Assembly (NCBI RefSeq): GCF_027943255.1
Contig: NC_072897.1
Location: forward strand, 57,746,406-57,810,405
Source of the DNA: Anastrepha obliqua
Taxonomy: Eukaryota; Arthropoda; Insecta; Diptera; Tephritidae
DNA: 64,000 nt
Reading direction: 5' to 3'
The translations under genes and the position numbers were made by a program. The notes beneath the pieces were generated by a model that made no database searches, was not told the origin of the DNA, and worked only from the letters and a program-made list of their open reading frames with translations. Of the stretch, positions 21,583 to 34,053 are shown one piece after another; the first letter of the stretch is position 1, and the number at the start of each line of letters is the position of its first letter.

Positions 21583-21996
21583 TGTAAAGAAATGTATTGA
21601 TTTAAAGAAAGTATTGTTTGTTATTTGAAATATATTTATTTATTTTATTTATCGTTTCAAGCTAGACATCCAGCTTGTAAAACGATTGTTTTCTTTCTTG
21701 TCTCTTACATACTACGTACAAGCGTTTTTATAGTAATTTTTGTCAATGCAAGCCAATAACAATTTTTCGGAGTTTACTTATGTAATATGATTCTAGCATT
21801 CACGCGCCGCACATAAAATAATTACGTTAGCTATGTTTGCGTTTAATTTCAAGTGTAATGAACCTTTTAAGAAATATGATACTCTATTTAAACGGCACAG
21901 CAAAGTGAATGCATAAGTGGACAATAAAATAAAAACCAAAACAAAATGTTTATGAATATTAATGTTAAGGCATATCCGACTTATAATCATACTACA
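21583..21996 (-). repeat. LTR 2 of the array, 414 bp
   Basis: Shared between copies 1 and 2: copy 2's polypurine tract abuts its right edge (21997) and copy 1's primer-binding site its left edge. It carries the AGAAAGTATTG U5 variant, unlike LTR 1. Confidence 0.85.
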
Positions 21997-22157
21997 CCTC
22001 CCTTCTTCGGAAGAATGCTCATACAACTTTTTTTTGTATGAACATTCTTTTACATTGAATTGTTAAAATAAAAATATGTACATAAGAGTAATCTTAATTT
22101 TATATATATGTATATATTGTATTAATTTTCTAAGTTTAGACGCGTCTTTAAAACTAC

Positions 22158-23459
22158 TTATTGTTGATAAATCTTAAGCCTATTTTTGTGAACTATTTGT
22201 TCTTTTAAAGATAACTTATCGACTATAGTAACATTATTTTTACTATCTATTGCTTTAATGGTATAAGGCCCACAATATTGGGGTTCCAGTTTATGGGCCA
22301 CTTCATTCCTAAGTAAAACTAAATTGCCTATGCTAAAATTGTGATCTAAACTATTTTTATCATAAAATGTTTTTTGCTTAATTTTAGCTATGTCTATCAT
22401 ATTGCGAGCTCTTTTATGTGCTACTTCTAGCCTAAGTCTTACTTCTCTAGCGTAGTTATCTATGTTATATAATGGAGTAATCTGGTCTACATTTTTGAAC
22501 TGCTGAAACATGTTTGGTGTTTTTCCAAAAACTAATTCATACGGACAATAGTCATGTACTGTAGAAGGAGTGGTGTTAAAACAGTATGTGAAGTATTGTA
22601 GCCACTCATCCCAGTCGTTTTTGTCAATCGATATGTAAGATCTTACGTATTGATTGAAAGTGTTATGTGATCTTTCTATTACTCCTAGTGTTTGGTGGTG
22701 CTAAGCAGTTGAATTAATTTTCTCTATTTTTAGCAATTCACATAGCTCTGTTAGTATTGAATTTTTGTATTCTGTACCCATGTCCGAAATGAACGTCTTC
22801 ATTGGACCGTAGGTAAGAATAAACTTTTCAAATATTGCTTTCGCCACTGTCTTGGCGTTTTTGTCTTGGATGGGTATCGTGACTAAATATTTTGTCATGT
22901 CGCATATTATTGTGACTGCATAAGTATTGCCATCAATTGTTGTAGGTAGTGGGCCTATTGTGTCTACAATAACTGTATCAAATGTACCTGTAGGTGTTGG
23001 TGTTATAGTCATGGGGCTTTTTAAATGCTTTGTTATTTTGGTTTTTTGGCATTTTTCGCAAGTTTTTACGTACTTAGCAACATCTTTTGACATTTTATTC
23101 CAGAAGTAATGTCTTTTAATTTTCATAAGTGTTCTGAAAATTCCGCAATGACCGCCTTCTATAGGGTCATCGTGGTATCTTTTTAGAATGTCCATTACAG
23201 TTTAAGCATCATTAATGTGGGTCACCTCATTCAGTAGCGCTACTTTTACTTTATTTAATATCATATTGCCCTTATTTTTAAAATCATTAATCGAGACAAA
23301 TTCGAAAATTTTCTCGCTAGGTGCCACTTGTAAATTATTAATGCCATATTTGTCGGCCACTTCGTCGAGCCTAGAGAAGAATTGTCCTAAGTCAATTTTC
23401 CCATTAACAAATAAGTCATCAATTTTTATATATGCCATTATAGTTTTTCCTCGTTTGAC
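22158..23459 (-). pseudogene. Integrase of array copy 2, same three stops
   Basis: Stops at 23460-23462, 23202-23204 and 22701-22703, at positions exactly homologous to copy 1. The three open pieces (78, 164, 117 residues) are identical in length to those in every other copy. Confidence 0.8.
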
Positions 23460-25780
23460 TTAACATCGCGTGGGTGTAATCTTTAATTTATTGTATTTCC
23501 TGACGTCAGTGTTATTAATTGGGACATATATTTTGGGCTTATCATATGTTTTAATGTGCTGTTGTGTAGTTGGACTGCTGTTATTTTTCGACATTGATGT
23601 AGTCACTATTTTGTATAAATTTTGATTCTTTTCATTTATTTCTTTTAAGTCATTGATTGTAATGCGAGACAAAGCGTCCGCGACGTAATTATCTTTTCCT
23701 CTAAGATATTCTACTACGAAATCATACTCTTCTAAACCAAGTCTCATTCGTGTTAGTTTTGAACTTGGATTCTTCATTGAGAACAGGTAAGACAGGGGTC
23801 TGTGATCGGTTCTAACTAAAAACTTTGTACCATAGATATAAGGTCTGAAATGAGTTATTGCCCAGTGAATGGCAGCTAACTCTTGTTCAATTGTCGACTT
23901 GTTGCTTTCTCCTTTTGTGAAACTTTTGGAGGCATATGCTACTGGTAAATGTTTTCCTTCATATTCCTGAGTAAGTACTGCACCGCACGCGTATTTGCTT
24001 GCGTCTGTTGTTAAGCAAAATGGTTTCTTAAAGTCGGGATATTGTAACAATGTAGGACTCATTAATGCTCTTTTGAGGTACACAAATGCATCATTGCATT
24101 CTTTTGTCCATTCGAAAGCAACTCCCTTTTTTGATAACCTTGTTAGTTGTCTTGAATATTCAGCGAAGTTTTTAATAAACCTTCGGTAGTAGTTGCAAAA
24201 GGTGACGAACCTTTTTGCACTATCTCCGTCTGTGGGTGTAGGATAATTTTTTATTACCGAGTACTTATTGTCGTCTGGAAGTATCCCCTTGTTTGTACAT
24301 TTATGCCCGAGGTAGGTTACTTCATGCATAAAAAATGAACATTTTTCAGGGTGTAATTTTAGATTATGTGTTCTACATAAATCGAAAACATTTTTCAAGT
24401 TTGAAAGCATATGTTTTTCAGAGCAACCAAGAACTACTAAGTCATCCATATATAAGAAAGCTTGCTCTGGTTTTAAACCACTGAAAGCAATTGTCATCAT
24501 TCTTTGGAATGAATTAGGTGCTACCTTTAAGCCATATGGTAGTCTAGTAAATCTGTATGAACCGTTGTTGGTTGAAAAAGATGTGAAATTTCTTGAATTT
24601 TTATCAAGTTCTATTTGATGAAATCCAGTCATTAAATCGAGACATGAAAAATACTTTGCCCTTCCGAGTTGGTCTAAAATGTCATCTATTCTCGGTAACG
24701 GGAATTTATCTGCAATTAATTTTTTGTTGATTTGTCTGTAATCGATTACTAATCTCCATCTTTTTTCAACTGAGTTCTGTAGAGACTTTTTTGGTACCAA
24801 TAGTATTGGACTATTGTATTCTGAAAATGATGGTTCGACTATTTTGTCTTCTATAAGTTTGTTTACTTGTCTCTCAATTTCATCCTTATGTGTGTGGGGT
24901 ATACGGTAGTTCTTTATGTATACCGGCTGTTTGTCTTTAACCATTAACTTTTGCTTATAAAAATTATTTGTTGTTATTGTTTCTGTTTCTAACCCAAATA
25001 TGTCACTGTATTCGGAACATAGGTTTGTCAATTGTTTTTCATATGTTTTAGGAAAATTTTTTCTCAATTTGTTGAGAATATCCGTTTTTCTTTGTGCATT
25101 TCCTGTGTCATTGTTTATTATGTCGTAATCAGAAACATTTTCAGTTAAAATATTGCTTTGCTTTAAAGATACTGTATTATAATTTGTATTTAAAATGCGG
25201 ATATAGGCGTTGTCAGGTTTTACCAAGGTATTGGCTATAAATATTCCAGGGTGTGCTTCTTGATTTGGAATCAGTGCTTCATCCAAGGTATTAGGTAAGT
25301 TTATTTTTCGTATAACTTCTGACCTTGCGGGAATGATTATTTCGTCGTTACAAGTTGTTGTTATTGGTATTTCTATAATTTGTGTTAAATTATCTGGTCT
25401 CAGAATTAGAGCATCGTAATTTTGAGTAAAGTCTAATACACAATTGAAATTTTTCATGAAATCCATGCCTATTATACCATCACATGGAATTGGAAAGTTA
25501 TCTGGGATTACGTGAAATTTATGTGGAATTAAAAATTTCGTAAATTTTAAATCAAAAAATATTGTACCAATAGAACTGATTTTGCCTTGCCCTATACCGC
25601 TTAATGCTGTAATGTGTTTTGTGTTTATTTTTTGAAAAGTGGATTTATTGAATTTTAAGAGTGATATATCTGCGCCAGTATCTACAAGTAGTGTAATGTT
25701 TGTATTTAAATCTGCTATTTTAAGTTGTACAAAAATGCTAAAGTTAAGGTTAAGCGTATGTATCTTAGAGGAATAGATTA
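23460..25780 (-). CDS. Protease-RT-RNase H (pol) of array copy 2
   Basis: Same domain content as copy 1. Private residue: RMRLGLEEYD (Gly for Asp) in RNase H. It shares NDTGNAQ (Gly) with copy 4 against Arg in copies 1 and 3. The frame is open through the gag stop, so a -1 shift at the gag end could produce a Gag-Pol fusion; no canonical slippery heptamer is obvious there. Confidence 0.8.
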
Positions 25781-26971
25781 GTTTTCCGAGTTGTTTTCGT
25801 CCGATTGGGCAACTCGTACATTGTGTGTCATGTTCCGGTTGAAATTTGGTCTGCCTTGTCGGTGACGATTTCTATTTTGATTATTATTTCCTAAATTGTC
25901 AAAATTTGAACGATTTTGATTTCTAGGGAAGTTGTTTCTTCTTTGAAACCTTCCATTTCTTGCAAATCGTCCATTGAATGGTCGTAGTCCAAAATGTAGT
26001 ATTGTGTTTTGTTGTCCTGTAGCTTCAGTACAGCTACCAATGAATTTGCTTATCGCATCGTTCATATTTGTAAAATGGCCAGCTTCCATTATTAATTTGA
26101 CTTTTTCAATGTTGCAGTTTTTGGTCAATGCTTTTACTGCAGTTTGTGTCGAGTATTTGCTTGCGAGTTCTGCCGACAACCCATCTGTGATATAGGCATT
26201 TTCTAAGTTTTTTGTAAGAGCTTCTATCTCATTACAATAACTATTAACTGGTTTGTTGTTCTGTCTGATACTCATTATTTTTGCAGCTAATACTTCTACC
26301 GATTCTCCTTTAACTGACTTGTTAAGTTTTGTGATTATTTCAGAGATTGTTGTTTCTGTGTCTATGAGATTTCTGGCATTCCCTTTTAATTTTGTTTTTA
26401 TGAGTGAAACATCAACAGTTTCGTGCTCACCCATGATCACTTCAACTAATTCTAAGGAATCTAAGAATGACCGTAGATTTTCTGGTTTACCATCGAATTC
26501 AGTCACTAGCTTTGCAGCCGTGCTGAGAAACTCCACAACTGTTTGTGTCATTTCGCCTTCTTCTTCTGACTCTATTTTTGAATTAGTAATTGGACAATCT
26601 GTTTTTGAGGAAACTGCTTCAAGCTTTGTTAATAGATTAGCTGGTGGGTTTTCAATAATATTTATTGAAATTTTCTCATTAATCGAATGAGATACTTCTT
26701 GTTGGATGTTGTATTTGGCTAATACTTTTACTAATTGATCTCGTAGTTGCCAAAATATGTCAAGAGCTTCTTTTTGATGATCCTTTGTAAGTCGCTCGAA
26801 ATTTATATAAGTTAAATTTCTAATTGATTCTAATGCTAATACTAAATTTTCTAAATGTTTTTTAACTGTTTCCTGTTTTATTTGTATATTTTTATTGATA
26901 CATTTAAACGATTTTTTGAAATTTTCCTTTTCTATCAGTAAAGTTTTATGAATTTCGGACCATTTGTTCAT
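25778..26971 (-). CDS. gag: Gag, 397 residues, intact (array copy 2)
   Basis: Structural capsid precursor. The N-terminal third is helical and charged (MNKWSEIHKTLLIEKENF), the central part (about 150-260) resembles a capsid with FDGKPENLRSFLDSLELVE, and the C-terminal tail (about 335-390) is Arg/Asn-rich (RNGRFQRRNNFPRNQNRSN), presumably the RNA-binding part. There is no CCHC zinc knuckle; its absence is, as I recall, typical of 412/mdg1-type Gags. The start at 26971 overlaps the stop of the upstream 83-residue ORF as ATGA, which suggests termination-reinitiation. The pol frame follows in -1 register. It is open from end to end, unlike copy 1. Confidence 0.8.
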   Translation of the reverse strand: MNKWSEIHKTLLIEKENFKKSFKCINKNIQIKQETVKKHLENLVLALESIRNLTYINFERLTKDHQKEALDIFWQLRDQLVKVLAKYNIQQEVSHSINEKISINIIENPPANLLTKLEAVSSKTDCPITNSKIESEEEGEMTQTVVEFLSTAAKLVTEFDGKPENLRSFLDSLELVEVIMGEHETVDVSLIKTKLKGNARNLIDTETTISEIITKLNKSVKGESVEVLAAKIMSIRQNNKPVNSYCNEIEALTKNLENAYITDGLSAELASKYSTQTAVKALTKNCNIEKVKLIMEAGHFTNMNDAISKFIGSCTEATGQQNTILHFGLRPFNGRFARNGRFQRRNNFPRNQNRSNFDNLGNNNQNRNRHRQGRPNFNRNMTHNVRVAQSDENNSEN

Positions 26972-27219
26972 ATTTTGTCTAACTCATTAGATCTACTCAT
27001 ATACTTTTTCTTTAGTTTTTTATTATGCATAGCATATAATTTTAATGCTAATATCAATAAGTTTATGACTGTGATTATAATTAAGCAAATTTCTATTAAA
27101 TTTAAGCCAGTTTTAACGACTACTTCGTTTACTACATTGGCATTGGGTTTATCAACTTTTGATAAGGTTTTTCCCATTTCTGAAAGACTATCTATTGGGG
27201 ACCTTATACCGTAAGTCAA
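26968..27219 (-). CDS. 83-residue single-pass membrane microprotein (array copy 2)
   Basis: A hydrophobic segment at about residues 40-62 (LIEICLIIITVINLLILALK) is followed by a basic tail with KKLKKKYMSRS: a single-pass membrane protein by inspection. Its stop overlaps the gag start (ATGA). The N-terminus is polar (SPIDSLSEMGKTLSKVDK). It is present and open in all four units; copy 2 begins MTYGIRS rather than MIYGIRS. Related 412/mdg1 elements are reported to have short ORFs before gag, but I cannot assign a function. Coding status is inferred from conservation among recent copies, which is weak evidence on its own. Confidence 0.6.
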   Translation of the reverse strand: MTYGIRSPIDSLSEMGKTLSKVDKPNANVVNEVVVKTGLNLIEICLIIITVINLLILALKLYAMHNKKLKKKYMSRSNELDKI

Positions 27220-27561
27220 ATAATTTATGCAATGTAATAATTTATAATGTAAGGATATATATTTTGTTTTTTACATTGGATTTATGTATTTTTTTTTTTT
27301 TTTCAAGTTAATTCATTCATTAAGAAACACATTATATTTAACATATTATAACAATTCAAACATTTTCATAAAATGACCTTCTGAGTAAATTTTATTCATT
27401 TACAGTCAAATTTTTATAAGGCAAACATATAATCGACAGAAGCCAAAGTTGTTTAACTTTGCCATGTAAAGAAATAAATGAAAATTATTTTTGTCTCGAG
27501 CGGTTAACGCTTACAGACTCTAACTGTCTGCATTCAATCATGCACAGTGTTTTATGTATAT

Positions 27562-27834
27562 TTACTTAATTTCTTTTCTCTGCTGGAGCAGGAATTCCAG
27601 TTGGGTTACGCGCTCCCAGATTGCGCTAGCTTTTTCCCAGGATGGTGGTGGCTGCTGGTTTACCTCCCTGATGAGTATGCTTATTTCCCTCTTTATTCTG
27701 GTGGTGTAGCCTCCTCTTCTTTTTGGCTTGCTCACCTTTGGGATGGAAACTTCTTTTGGTTTTTTGTTAACGCCGTTCCGTCTCCTGTATTCCTCCAAGG
27801 AGATTGGTTGCGGCCCTTGAGCTGGGTTGTTCAT
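27562..27834 (-). CDS. 90-residue basic leader ORF (array copy 2)
   Basis: First ORF after the primer-binding site. MNNPAQGPQPISLEEYRRRN is followed by a Lys/Arg-rich stretch (KPKRRGGYTTRIKRE) and a C-terminal amphipathic helix (WERVTQLEFLLQQRKEIK). It could bind nucleic acid; that is inference. Copy 2 shares NGVNKK (Val) with copy 4. A 340-bp gap containing an A-rich tract separates it from the membrane microprotein. Confidence 0.55.
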   Translation of the reverse strand: MNNPAQGPQPISLEEYRRRNGVNKKPKEVSIPKVSKPKRRGGYTTRIKREISILIREVNQQPPPSWEKASAIWERVTQLEFLLQQRKEIK

Positions 27835-28057
27835 CTATTTTTATTTTTTGGTTGTAATGGCTTAACCAGGTTCTTCCTTCCGCAGCTGACGGATCGTTTT
27901 GGCTGATCACGTCAGGACTTAATATTTGGTGCTTTTTAGGGCACTTGCAAATATATTGCAATTTTTGGTGCAGATATTGTCAGCACTCATGCAACATTTT
28001 GCACTTTGGTTGTGCAAGAAACTTGCATTTAATAGCTTAGCAAAATCAATGCTCAAG

Positions 28058-28072
28058 CTGGCAGGATCGCCA
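28058..28072 (-). promoter_or_regulatory. Primer-binding site, copy 2
   Basis: TGGCGATCCTGCCAG on the minus strand follows the LTR end (TTTACA) with no spacer. The identical site lies at 34550-34564 (copy 3) and 41025-41039 (copy 4). Confidence 0.7.
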
Positions 28073-28486
28073 TGTAAAGAAATGTATTGATTTAAAGAAA
28101 GTATTGTTTGTTATTTGAAATATATTTATTTATTTTATTTATCGTTTCAAGCTAGACATCCAGCTTGTAAAACGATTGTTTTCTTTCTTGTCTCTTACAT
28201 ACTACGTACAAGCGTTTTTATAGTAATTTTTGTCAATGCAAGCCAATAACAATTTTTCGGAGTTTACTTATGTAATATGATTCTAGCATTCACGCGCCGC
28301 ACATAAAATAATTACGTTAGCTATGTTTGCGTTTAATTTCAAGTGTAATGAACCTTTTAAGAAATATGATACTCTATTTAAACGGCACAGCAAAGTGAAT
28401 GCATAAGTGGACAATAAAATAAAAACCAAAACAAAATGTTTATGAATATTAATGTTAAGGCATATCCGACTTATAATCATACTACA
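28073..28486 (-). repeat. LTR 3 of the array, 414 bp
   Basis: Shared between copies 2 and 3; no visible difference from LTR 2. Confidence 0.85.
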
Positions 28487-28647
28487 CCTCCCTTCTTCGG
28501 AAGAATGCTCATACAACTTTTTTTTGTATGAACATTCTTTTACATTGAATTGTTAAAATAAAAATATGTACATAAGAGTAATCTTAATTTTATATATATG
28601 TATATATTGTATTAATTTTCTAAGTTTAGACGCGTCTTTAAAACTAC

Positions 28648-29949
28648 TTATTGTTGATAAATCTTAAGCCTATTTTTGTGAACTATTTGTTCTTTTAAAG
28701 ATAACTTATCGACTATAGTAACATTATTTTTACTATCTATTGCTTTAATGGTATAAGGCCCACAATATTGGGGTTCCAGTTTATGGGCCACTTCATTCCT
28801 AAGTAAAACTAAATTGCCTATGCTAAAATTGTGATCTAAACTATTTTTATCATAAAATGTTTTTTGCTTAATTTTAGCTATGTCTATCATATTGCGAGCT
28901 CTTTTATGTGCTACTTCTAGCCTAAGTCTTACTTCTCTAGCGTAGTTATCTATGTTATATAATGGAGTAATCTGGTCTACATTTTTGAACTGCTGAAACA
29001 TGTTTGGTGTTTTTCCAAAAACTAATTCATACGGACAATAGTCATGTACTGTAGAAGGAGTGGTGTTAAAACAGTATGTGAAGTATTGTAGCCACTCATC
29101 CCAGTCGTTTTTGTCAATCGATATGTAAGATCTTACGTATTGATTGAAAGTGTTATGTGATCTTTCTATTACTCCTAGTGTTTGGTGGTGCTAAGCAGTT
29201 GAATTAATTTTCTCTATTTTTAGCAATTCACATAGCTCTGTTAGTATTGAATTTTTGTATTCTGTACCCATGTCCGAAATGAACGTCTTCATTGGACCGT
29301 AGGTAAGAATAAACTTTTCAAATATTGCTTTCGCCACTGTCTTGGCGTTTTTGTCTTGGATGGGTATCGTGACTAAATATTTTGTCATGTCGCATATTAT
29401 TGTGACTGCATAAGTATTGCCATCAATTGTTGTAGGTAGTGGGCCTATTGTGTCTACAATAACTGTATCAAATGTACCTGTAGGTGTTGGTGTTATAGTC
29501 ATGGGGCTTTTTAAATGCTTTGTTATTTTGGTTTTTTGGCATTTTTCGCAAGTTTTTACGTACTTAGCAACATCTTTTGACATTTTATTCCAGAAGTAAT
29601 GTCTTTTAATTTTCATAAGTGTTCTGAAAATTCCGCAATGACCGCCTTCTATAGGGTCATCGTGGTATCTTTTTAGAATGTCCATTACAGTTTAAGCATC
29701 ATTAATGTGGGTCACCTCATTCAGTAGCGCTACTTTTACTTTATTTAATATCATATTGCCCTTATTTTTAAAATCATTAATCGAGACAAATTCGAAAATT
29801 TTCTCGCTAGGTGCCACTTGCAAATTATTAATGCCATATTTGTCGGCCACTTCGTCGAGCCTAGAGAAGAATTGTCCTAAGTCAATTTTCCCATTAACAA
29901 ATAAGTCATCAATTTTTATATATGCCATTATAGTTTTTCCTCGTTTGAC
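28648..29949 (-). pseudogene. Integrase of array copy 3, same three stops
   Basis: Stops at 29950-29952, 29692-29694 and 29191-29193. It shares the TTGCAAATT variant at 29821 with copy 4 against TTGTAAATT in copies 1 and 2. Confidence 0.8.
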
Positions 29950-32270
29950 TTAACATCGCGTGGGTGTAATCTTTAATTTATTGTATTTCCTGACGTCAGT
30001 GTTATTAATTGGGACATATATTTTGGGCTTATCATATGTTTTAATGTGCTGTTGTGTAGTTGGACTGCTGTTATTTTTCGACATTGATGTAGTCACTATT
30101 TTGTATAAATTTTGATTCTTTTCATTTATTTCTTTTAAGTCATTGATTGTAATGCGAGACAAAGCGTCCGCGACGTAATTATCTTTTCCTCTAAGATATT
30201 CTACTACGAAATCATACTCTTCTAAATCAAGTCTCATTCGTGTTAGTTTTGAACTTGGATTCTTCATTGAGAACAGGTAAGACAGGGGTCTGTGATCGGT
30301 TCTAACTAAAAACTTTGTACCATAGATATAAGGTCTGAAATGAGTTATTGCCCAGTGAATGGCAGCTAACTCTTGTTCAATTGTCGACTTGTTGCTTTCT
30401 CCTTTTGTGAAACTTTTGGAGGCATATGCTACTGGTAAATGTTTTCCTTCATATTCCTGAGTAAGTACTGCACCGCACGCGTATTTGCTTGCGTCTGTTG
30501 TTAAGCAAAATGGTTTCTTAAAGTCGGGATATTGTAACAATGTAGGACTCATTAATGCTCTTTTGAGGTACACAAATGCATCATTGCATTCTTTTGTCCA
30601 TTCGAAAGCAACTCCCTTTTTTGATAACCTTGTTAGTTGTCTTGAATATTCAGCGAAGTTTTTAATAAACCTTCGGTAGTAGTTGCAAAAGGTGACGAAC
30701 CTTTTTGCACTATCTCCGTCTGTGGGTGTAGGATAATTTTTTATTACCGAGTACTTATTATCGTCTGGAAGTATCCCCTTGTTTGTACATTTATGCCCGA
30801 GGTAGGTTACTTCATGCATAAAAAATGAACATTTTTCAGGGTGTAATTTTAGATTATGTGTTCTACATAAATCGAAAACATTTTTCAAGTTTGAAAGCAT
30901 ATGTTTTTCAGAGCAACCAAGAACTACTAAGTCATCCATATATAAGAAAGCTTGCTCTGGTTTTAAACCACTGAAAGCAATTGTCATCATTCTTTGGAAT
31001 GAATTAGGTGCTACCTTTAAGCCATATGGTAGTCTAGTAAATCTGTATGGACCGTTGTTGGTTGAAAAAGATGTGAAATTTCTTGAATTTTTATCAAGTT
31101 CTATTTGATGAAATCCAGTCATTAAATCGAGACATGAAAAATACTTTGCCCTTCCGAGTTGGTCTAAAATGTCATCTATTCTCGGTAACGGGAATTTATC
31201 TGCAATTAATTTTTTGTTGATTTGTCTGTAATCGATTACTAATCTCCATCTTTTTTCAACTGAGTTCTGTAGAGACTTTTTTGGTACCAATAGTATTGGA
31301 CTATTGTATTCTGAAAATGATGGTTCGACTATTTTGTCTTCTATAAGTTTGTTTACTTGTCTCTCAATTTCATCCTTATGTGTGTGGGGTATACGGTAGT
31401 TCTTTATGTATACCGGCTGTTTGTCTTTAACCATTAACTTTTGCTTATAAAAATTATTTGTTGTTATTGTTTCTGTTTCTAACCCAAATATGTCACTGTA
31501 TTCGGAACATAGGTTTGTCAATTGTTTTTCATATGTTTTAGGAAAATTTTTTCTCAATTTGTTGAGAATATCCGTTTTTCTTTGTGCATTTCGTGTGTCA
31601 TTGTTTATTATGTCGTAATCAGAAACATTTTCAGTTAAAATATTGCTTTGCTTTAAAGATACTGTATTATAATTTGTATTTAAAATGCGGATATAGGCGT
31701 TGTCAGGTTTTACCAAGGTATTGGCTATAAATATTCCAGGGTGTGCTTCTTGATTTGGAATCAGTGCTTCATCCAAGGTATTAGGTAAGTTTATTTTTCG
31801 TATAACTTCTGACCTTGCGGGAATGATTATTTCGTCGTTACAAGTTGTTGTTATTGGTATTTCTATAATTTGTGTTAAATTATCTGGTCTCAGAATTAGA
31901 GCATCGTAATTTTGAGTAAAGTCTAATACACAATTGAAATTTTTCATGAAATCCATGCCTATTATACCATCACATGGAATTGGAAAGTTATCTGGGATTA
32001 CGTGAAATTTATGTGGAATTAAAAATTTCGTAAATTTTAAATCAAAAAATATTGTACCAATAGAACTGATTTTGCCTTGCCCTATACCGCTTAATGCTGT
32101 AATGTGTTTTGTGTTTATTTTTTGAAAAGTGGATTTATTGAATTTTAAGAGTGATATATCTGCGCCAGTATCTACAAGTAGTGTAATGTTTGTATTTAAA
32201 TCTGCTATTTTAAGTTGTACAAAAATGCTAAAGTTAAGGTTAAGCGTATGTATCTTAGAGGAATAGATTA
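29950..32270 (-). CDS. Protease-RT-RNase H (pol) of array copy 3
   Basis: Same layout as copy 1. Private change STNNGPYRF (Pro for Ser) in RT. It has NDTRNAQ (Arg) as in copy 1, but GDSAKRF and SRQLTRL as in copies 2 and 4, so it is a mosaic. Confidence 0.8.
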
Positions 32271-33461
32271 GTTTTCCGAGTTGTTTTCGTCCGATTGGGC
32301 AACTCGTACATTGTGTGTCATGTTCCGGTTTAAATTTGGTCTGCCTTGTCGGTGACGATTTCTATTTTGATTATTATTTCCTAAATTGTCAAAATTTGAA
32401 CGATTTTGATTTCTAGGGAAGTTGTTTCTTCTTTGAAACCTTCCATTTCTTGCAAATCGTCCATTGAATGGTCGTAGTCCAAAATGTAGTATTGTGTTTT
32501 GTTGTCCTGTAGCTTCAGTACAGCTACCAATGAATTTGCTTATCGCATCGTTCATATTTGTAAAATGGCCAGCTTCCATTATTAATTTGACTTTTTCAAT
32601 GTTGCAGTTTTTGGTCAATGCTTTTACTGCAGTTTGTGTCGAGTATTTGCTTGCGAGTTCTGCCGACAACCCATCTGTGATATAGGCATTTTCTAAGTTT
32701 TTTGTAAGAGCTTCTATCTCATTACAATAACTATTAACTGGTTTGTTGTTCTGTCTGATACTCATTATTTTTGCAGCTAATACTTCTACCGATTCTCCTT
32801 TAACTGACTTGTTAAGTTTTGTGATTATTTCAGAGATTGTTGTTTCTGTGTCTATGAGATTTCTGGCATTCCCTTTTAATTTTGTTTTTATGAGTGAAAC
32901 ATCAACAGTTTCGTGCTCACCCATGATCACTTCAACTAATTCTAAGGAATCTAAGAATGACCGTAGATTTTCTGGTTTACCATCGAATTCAGTCACTAGC
33001 TTTGCAGCCGTGCTGAGAAACTCCACAACTGTTTGTGTCATTTCGCCTTCTTCTTCTGACTCTATTTTTGAATTAGTAATTGGACAATCTGTTTTTGAGG
33101 AAACTGCTTCAAGCTTTGTTAATAGATTAGCTGGTGGGTTTTCAATAATATTTATTGAAATTTTCTCATTAATCGAATGAGATACTTCCTGTTGGATGTT
33201 GTATTTGGCTAATACTTTTACTAATTGATCTCGTAGTTGCCAAAATATGTCAAGAGCTTCTTTTTGATGATCCTTTGTAAGTCGCTCGAAATTTATATAA
33301 GTTAAATTTCTAATTGATTCTAATGCTAATACTAAATTTTCTAAATGTTTTTTAACTGTTTCCTGTTTTATTTGTATATTTTTATTGATACATTTAAACG
33401 ATTTTTTGAAATTTTCCTTTTCTATCAGTAAAGTTTTATGAATTTCGGACCATTTGTTCAT
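32268..33461 (-). CDS. gag: Gag, 397 residues, intact (array copy 3)
   Basis: Open like copy 2. It differs at GRPNLNRN (Leu) in the basic tail, shared with copy 4 only. Overlaps the microprotein stop by ATGA. Confidence 0.8.
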   Translation of the reverse strand: MNKWSEIHKTLLIEKENFKKSFKCINKNIQIKQETVKKHLENLVLALESIRNLTYINFERLTKDHQKEALDIFWQLRDQLVKVLAKYNIQQEVSHSINEKISINIIENPPANLLTKLEAVSSKTDCPITNSKIESEEEGEMTQTVVEFLSTAAKLVTEFDGKPENLRSFLDSLELVEVIMGEHETVDVSLIKTKLKGNARNLIDTETTISEIITKLNKSVKGESVEVLAAKIMSIRQNNKPVNSYCNEIEALTKNLENAYITDGLSAELASKYSTQTAVKALTKNCNIEKVKLIMEAGHFTNMNDAISKFIGSCTEATGQQNTILHFGLRPFNGRFARNGRFQRRNNFPRNQNRSNFDNLGNNNQNRNRHRQGRPNLNRNMTHNVRVAQSDENNSEN

Positions 33462-33709
33462 ATTTTGTCTAACTCATTAGATCTACTCATATACTTTTTC
33501 TTTAGTTTTTTATTATGCATAGCATATAATTTTAATGCTAATATCAATAAGTTTATGACTGTGATTATAATTAAGCAAATTTCTATTAAATTTAAGCCAG
33601 TTTTAACGACTACTTCGTTTACTACATTGGCATTGGGTTTATCAACTTTTGATAAGGTTTTTCCCATTTCTGAAAGACTATCTATTGGGGACCTTATACC
33701 GTAAATCAA
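33458..33709 (-). CDS. 83-residue membrane microprotein, copy 3
   Basis: Intact, MIYGIRS start as in copies 1 and 4. Confidence 0.55.
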   Translation of the reverse strand: MIYGIRSPIDSLSEMGKTLSKVDKPNANVVNEVVVKTGLNLIEICLIIITVINLLILALKLYAMHNKKLKKKYMSRSNELDKI

Positions 33710-34053
33710 ATAATTTATGCAATGTAATAATTTATAATGTAAGGATATATATTTTGTTTTTTACATTGGATTTATGTATTTTTTTTTTTTTTTTCAAGTT
33801 AATTCATTCATTAAGTAAACACATTATATTTAACATATTATAACAATTCAAACATTTTCATAAAATGACCTTCTGAGTAAATTTTATTCATTTACAGTCA
33901 AATTTTTATAAGGCAAACATATAATCGACAGAAGCCAAAGTTGTTTAACTTTGCCATGTAAAGAAATAAATGAAAATAATTTTTGTCTCGAGCGGTTAAC
34001 GCTTACAGACTCTAACTGTCTGCATTCAATCATGCACAGTGTTTTATGTATAT

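Noticed and set aside
26253..26690. 145-residue plus-strand ORF repeated in every array unit
   Set aside because: It is the antisense shadow of gag. Its repetition only reflects the tandem units.
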